NCBI RefSeq assembly: GCF_014705945.2 | Contig: NZ_CP061538.1 | Span: forward strand, 2,046,001-2,110,000 | Source: Rothia amarae | GTDB lineage: Bacteria > Actinomycetota > Actinomycetes > Actinomycetales > Micrococcaceae | Reading direction: 5' to 3' | Length of the DNA stretch: 64,000 nt | Shown here: piece by piece, positions 61,962 to 64,000 of the stretch | Position numbering within the stretch: the stretch's first letter is position 1 | How the letters are laid out: every line of letters begins with the position of its first letter | Translations under genes and position numbers: made by a program | Notes under the pieces: generated by a model | The model's database searches: none | Seen by the model: only the letters and a program-made list of their open reading frames with translations | Told to the model about the DNA's origin: nothing

Positions 61962-62459
61962 ATGAAACACCATCTGTTATCCGAAGCACCCATCCACGGC
62001 ATTTCACCGCTAGCGGCAGTGGAGCGCGGTCTACGTAAGACTTTCCGGTACTCGGGGCGTGCATCAAAAAGTGAGTATTGGTGGGCCGCAACTGCCTATT
62101 TTGTTGCGACTGTTCCGTTTGTCGTGCGCGATGTTTATGCCCAGCGTCGTAAGCAGGTAGCCGAAAAAGCTCGCCAGGAGAATGCAGCCGATGAGGAGCT
62201 TGCAGAAATCTTTGGCGCTGAAGAAATGCAGCTAGATTACGCGGCCGTGGATTCGTCTACAGGTTATAAGCCCTCGCCGCTGACTTGGGTTGTGGGAGGT
62301 CTTTTCACCATTCCGCTGGTGAGCCTGAAGGTTCGTCGTCTGCACGATTCCAGCATCAGCGGCAAGTGGCTACCGCTCATTGATTTTTTCCCCGCGAGCG
62401 CCTACTTCTACTCGCGTAATTCACGAGTTGCAGGCGCCCGCTTCGATAAAAGCCGCTAG
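61962..62459 (+). CDS. DUF805 membrane protein
   Basis: A 165-residue protein with the DUF805 pattern FRYSGRASKSEYWWA and, late, VRRLHDSSISGKWLP, and two to three hydrophobic segments. The GAGGAG site five bases before ATG at 61962 decides the start over GTG at 61947. It follows recR by 35 bp, probably in the same operon. Function unknown. Confidence 0.85.
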   Translation: MKHHLLSEAPIHGISPLAAVERGLRKTFRYSGRASKSEYWWAATAYFVATVPFVVRDVYAQRRKQVAEKARQENAADEELAEIFGAEEMQLDYAAVDSSTGYKPSPLTWVVGGLFTIPLVSLKVRRLHDSSISGKWLPLIDFFPASAYFYSRNSRVAGARFDKSR

Positions 62460-62486
62460 TGCTCACCGTTATGAGGGTTGTTTACT

Positions 62487-62909
62487 CTACCACTGGTCGG
62501 GGAAAGTCATTGCGATGGCAATGAGCTGGCGCAGTACGTTGAGGTCGATGTCTTCGAGCTTGTTCACGTAAACACAGCCCATACCTTCGGTGTATTTGCC
62601 CAACTGCGGCAGCAGTTCTTTGCCTTCGGGGAGGTCTTTGAGCCCGTACAGCGAGATTTTTGCTTTGCGCGGGGAGAATGCCGTCTTGGGCCAGATGCCT
62701 TTGGTGCGTTTATTCGCCGGGGACATGTAGTTGAACTGGCTGAAGCCCACCATCGAGGGGCCCCACATCACGGCCTTCTCGCCGGAGGCTTCGGTGAAAA
62801 TTTTGAGTAGCTCATGGCCTTCGCGCACACGACGCGCGGTCGCGGCGGTGTCCAGAAATTCTTCAACGGGTTGGTCAGTGGGCAGAGTTTTTTTGGGTAA
62901 GTTTTTCAC
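62487..62909 (-). CDS. DUF1801-domain protein
   Basis: A 140-residue cytosolic protein. MWGPSMVGFSQF and SPRKAKISLYG followed by GKYTEGMGCVYVNKLEDIDLNVL (shortened: CVYVNKLEDID) match DUF1801/YdhG. The GTG start at 62909 gives the family-typical length; no ribosome binding site is obvious. Its role is unknown. It is convergent with the DUF805 gene. Confidence 0.82.
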   Translation of the reverse strand: MKNLPKKTLPTDQPVEEFLDTAATARRVREGHELLKIFTEASGEKAVMWGPSMVGFSQFNYMSPANKRTKGIWPKTAFSPRKAKISLYGLKDLPEGKELLPQLGKYTEGMGCVYVNKLEDIDLNVLRQLIAIAMTFPDQW

Positions 62910-62940
62910 TCATGCCGCCAGTCTAAACGATGGTGCGCTT

Positions 62941-63432
62941 TCACAAGATGGGCCCCGTCTTACCTACCAAATAATCGGGGAGCCAGTGATTCTCCCAGGC
63001 AGGTGCTTCGGGGTGCAGGATGGTTCCCTCCCGCGATTCCAGCTCAGTCGTTAGCCAATAATCCCCTTGAGCGTTCCGTTCAAGGTAACCGTACTCGACC
63101 ATTTCACGGCGCAGATAGGCAAAGTCGCCCCATAAAGCGCCCAAAATCTGATTCACTTCTTTTTCACGATAAATACGACCGGGCACAAAGAAATTCACCA
63201 AGAAAAGCAAAACGTGAGCACGAGGTTTCCGTTTCGACGGCCACGCAGAGAACTTTTCACCCGTGAAAAATCGAGAGACCACCAACCGATGCTCGGCGAG
63301 TGCCTCCTCGCGTTGAGCCAGAATTTCCGCCGCTCGTTCTTCCAAGAGAGCGGCGCGCGCGGACGTAAAGTTTTGCCCTGTCTCTTCCATACGGGCACGA
63401 ACGAGAGCTTTAAAGTTGGGGCGGGAAGTCAC
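62941..63432 (-). CDS. DUF2087-domain protein
   Basis: A 163-residue protein. The DUF2087 domain lies at the C-terminal half: AWPSKRKPRAHVLLFLVNFF, GRIYREKEVNQIL and LRREMVEYGYLERNAQGDYW, with a winged-helix look; DUF2087 is often attached to regulators. The N-terminal part is helical and Arg/Glu-rich. GTG start at 63432. Upstream of the DUF1801 gene in the same direction with a 31-bp gap. Confidence 0.82.
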   Translation of the reverse strand: MTSRPNFKALVRARMEETGQNFTSARAALLEERAAEILAQREEALAEHRLVVSRFFTGEKFSAWPSKRKPRAHVLLFLVNFFVPGRIYREKEVNQILGALWGDFAYLRREMVEYGYLERNAQGDYWLTTELESREGTILHPEAPAWENHWLPDYLVGKTGPIL

Positions 63433-63646
63433 GTTGCATCGACTTTCTGTATCCCTAGCCTACGATTCCAGTCGGAAAACGATCATATATACCCGAGAAG
63501 TCAGTTCCCTTCGCGCCAAGTTACCGGGTGCTAGGGTGCCGGTAGTTGCGCTGGGCGGTGGGTGCGCCATCGTCGTCTATATTAACCGCAGTGTGGACGC
63601 CGCCGCAAGAGCTCGACGCGTGGGCAGGCAGCCGCACGACGCCGCC

Positions 63647-63706
63647 GGGTCACTAAATTCGCAAAAGTGCACTTATTTGAATGCACTTTCGCTGATTTAG
63701 TGACCC
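63647..63706. repeat. 60-nt hairpin repeat, second copy type
   Basis: GGGTCACTAAAT at the left pairs with ATTTAGTGACCC at the right (63647-63658 and 63695-63706), and AAAGTGCA with TGCACTTT inside (63664-63671 and 63681-63688), with small mismatches. Related in length and core (TGCACTTTCG) to the hairpin at 35101-35160. It lies 12 bp from the DUF559 gene end, where it could also terminate transcription. The rest of the 285-bp gap is empty. Confidence 0.7.
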
Positions 63707-63717
63707 GAACCCAGTTA

Positions 63718-64000
63718 TCACAGCCCTAACCCCTCTAACCGCAACTTCAGCTGCCGAGAATTTCTCGTAATATCGCCCCAATCCGCACGAATCACGGTCC
63801 ACCCCAGTTTCTCCAACTCCCGCTGACGGGCGCGCTCGTTGCGAATTACGTCCCCGGGGTTTCCCAAGTCACCGCTGTATTTATGTTGCCCATCTACCTC
63901 CAAAATTAGCTTCTTTTTCCGCCACAGAAAGTCCACGCGGTAGGTATTCCCACCGGCAAAGACAAATTCCCCCTGTTGCTCCGGCAGCTCCATTCCCCAC
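63718..64000 (-). CDS. DUF559 (Vsr-like) endonuclease-domain protein, partial
   Basis: The frame runs off the right edge. About 94 residues show the DUF559 pattern FLWRKKKLILEVDGQHKY (ExK-like acid residues of a PD-(D/E)xK fold), RARQRELEKLGWTVIRADW near the end. DUF559 proteins are widespread in actinobacteria with unknown biological function. The N-terminal part is outside the window. Confidence 0.8.
   Translation of the reverse strand, partial: WGMELPEQQGEFVFAGGNTYRVDFLWRKKKLILEVDGQHKYSGDLGNPGDVIRNERARQRELEKLGWTVIRADWGDITRNSRQLKLRLEGLGL

Noticed and set aside
63416-63700. Plus-strand frame at the right end
   Set aside because: It crosses the 60-nt hairpin, has no ribosome binding site and no family pattern.

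Overview
The window looks like a chromosomal stretch of a mid-GC actinobacterium. The best guess is the family Micrococcaceae, most likely Rothia, a human oral commensal. This rests on gene content (GTP-type pckG, SoxR-free NsrR/Hmp module, Lhr helicase, roadblock protein, SRP RNA-dnaX-recR order), on actinobacterial GTG/TTG starts, and on many start codons that sit 6-7 bp behind a -10 hexamer (leaderless mRNAs). The species assignment is inference only. No phage, integrase, transposase or CRISPR array is visible.

Left part (1-13.6 kb): sulfur trafficking (YeeE/YedE tail plus TusA), mannose-phosphate metabolism (manA facing a phosphomannomutase), a TauE/DUF1648 pair, DUF192, an NO-defence module (nsrR then hmp with palindromes at both promoters), a lone roadblock/LC7 protein, an orphan sugar-type ABC ATPase, pckG, tRNA-Arg(ACG), a ferredoxin coupled to a DUF4232 lipoprotein. 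Then come a 5'-truncated nitroreductase, a giant Lhr helicase, Nei glycosylase, a RluA-type pseudouridine synthase, a GH76 protein, a SulP transporter and Tgt (13.6-26.3 kb).

Centre (26.4-32.3 kb): a three-gene overlapping cassette encodes an MmeI-like adenine-type DNA methyltransferase without an obvious nuclease motif, an SF2 helicase, and a GIY-YIG nuclease. This is the strongest candidate for an unusual defence or restriction system. Its predicted target-recognition segment is conspicuously AT-rich. Housekeeping and transport genes follow: two SRPBCC proteins, FUSC, thioesterase, two paralogous amino-acid permeases, a queuosine-precursor transporter, and a ThiD-type kinase divergent from its likely TetR regulator with tandem operators. 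A DUF1501/DUF1800 pair comes next.

Right part (44.9-64 kb): a divergent six-gene surface-glycan cluster (three glycosyltransferase/WcbI genes leftward, three glycosyltransferase genes rightward), then a decaying redox region (TetR, broken flavin monooxygenase, ohr/ohrR, TetR, broken NmrA-like reductase), tRNA-Ser(GGA), hchA, SRP RNA, dnaX, recR with an unusual acidic tail, small DUF805/DUF1801/DUF2087 proteins and a partial DUF559 protein at the edge. Three enzyme remnants (nitroreductase, flavin monooxygenase, NmrA-like) point to ongoing gene loss in flexible redox functions, while two structured repeats of about 60 nt and a 175-nt inverted-repeat element occupy intergenic spaces.
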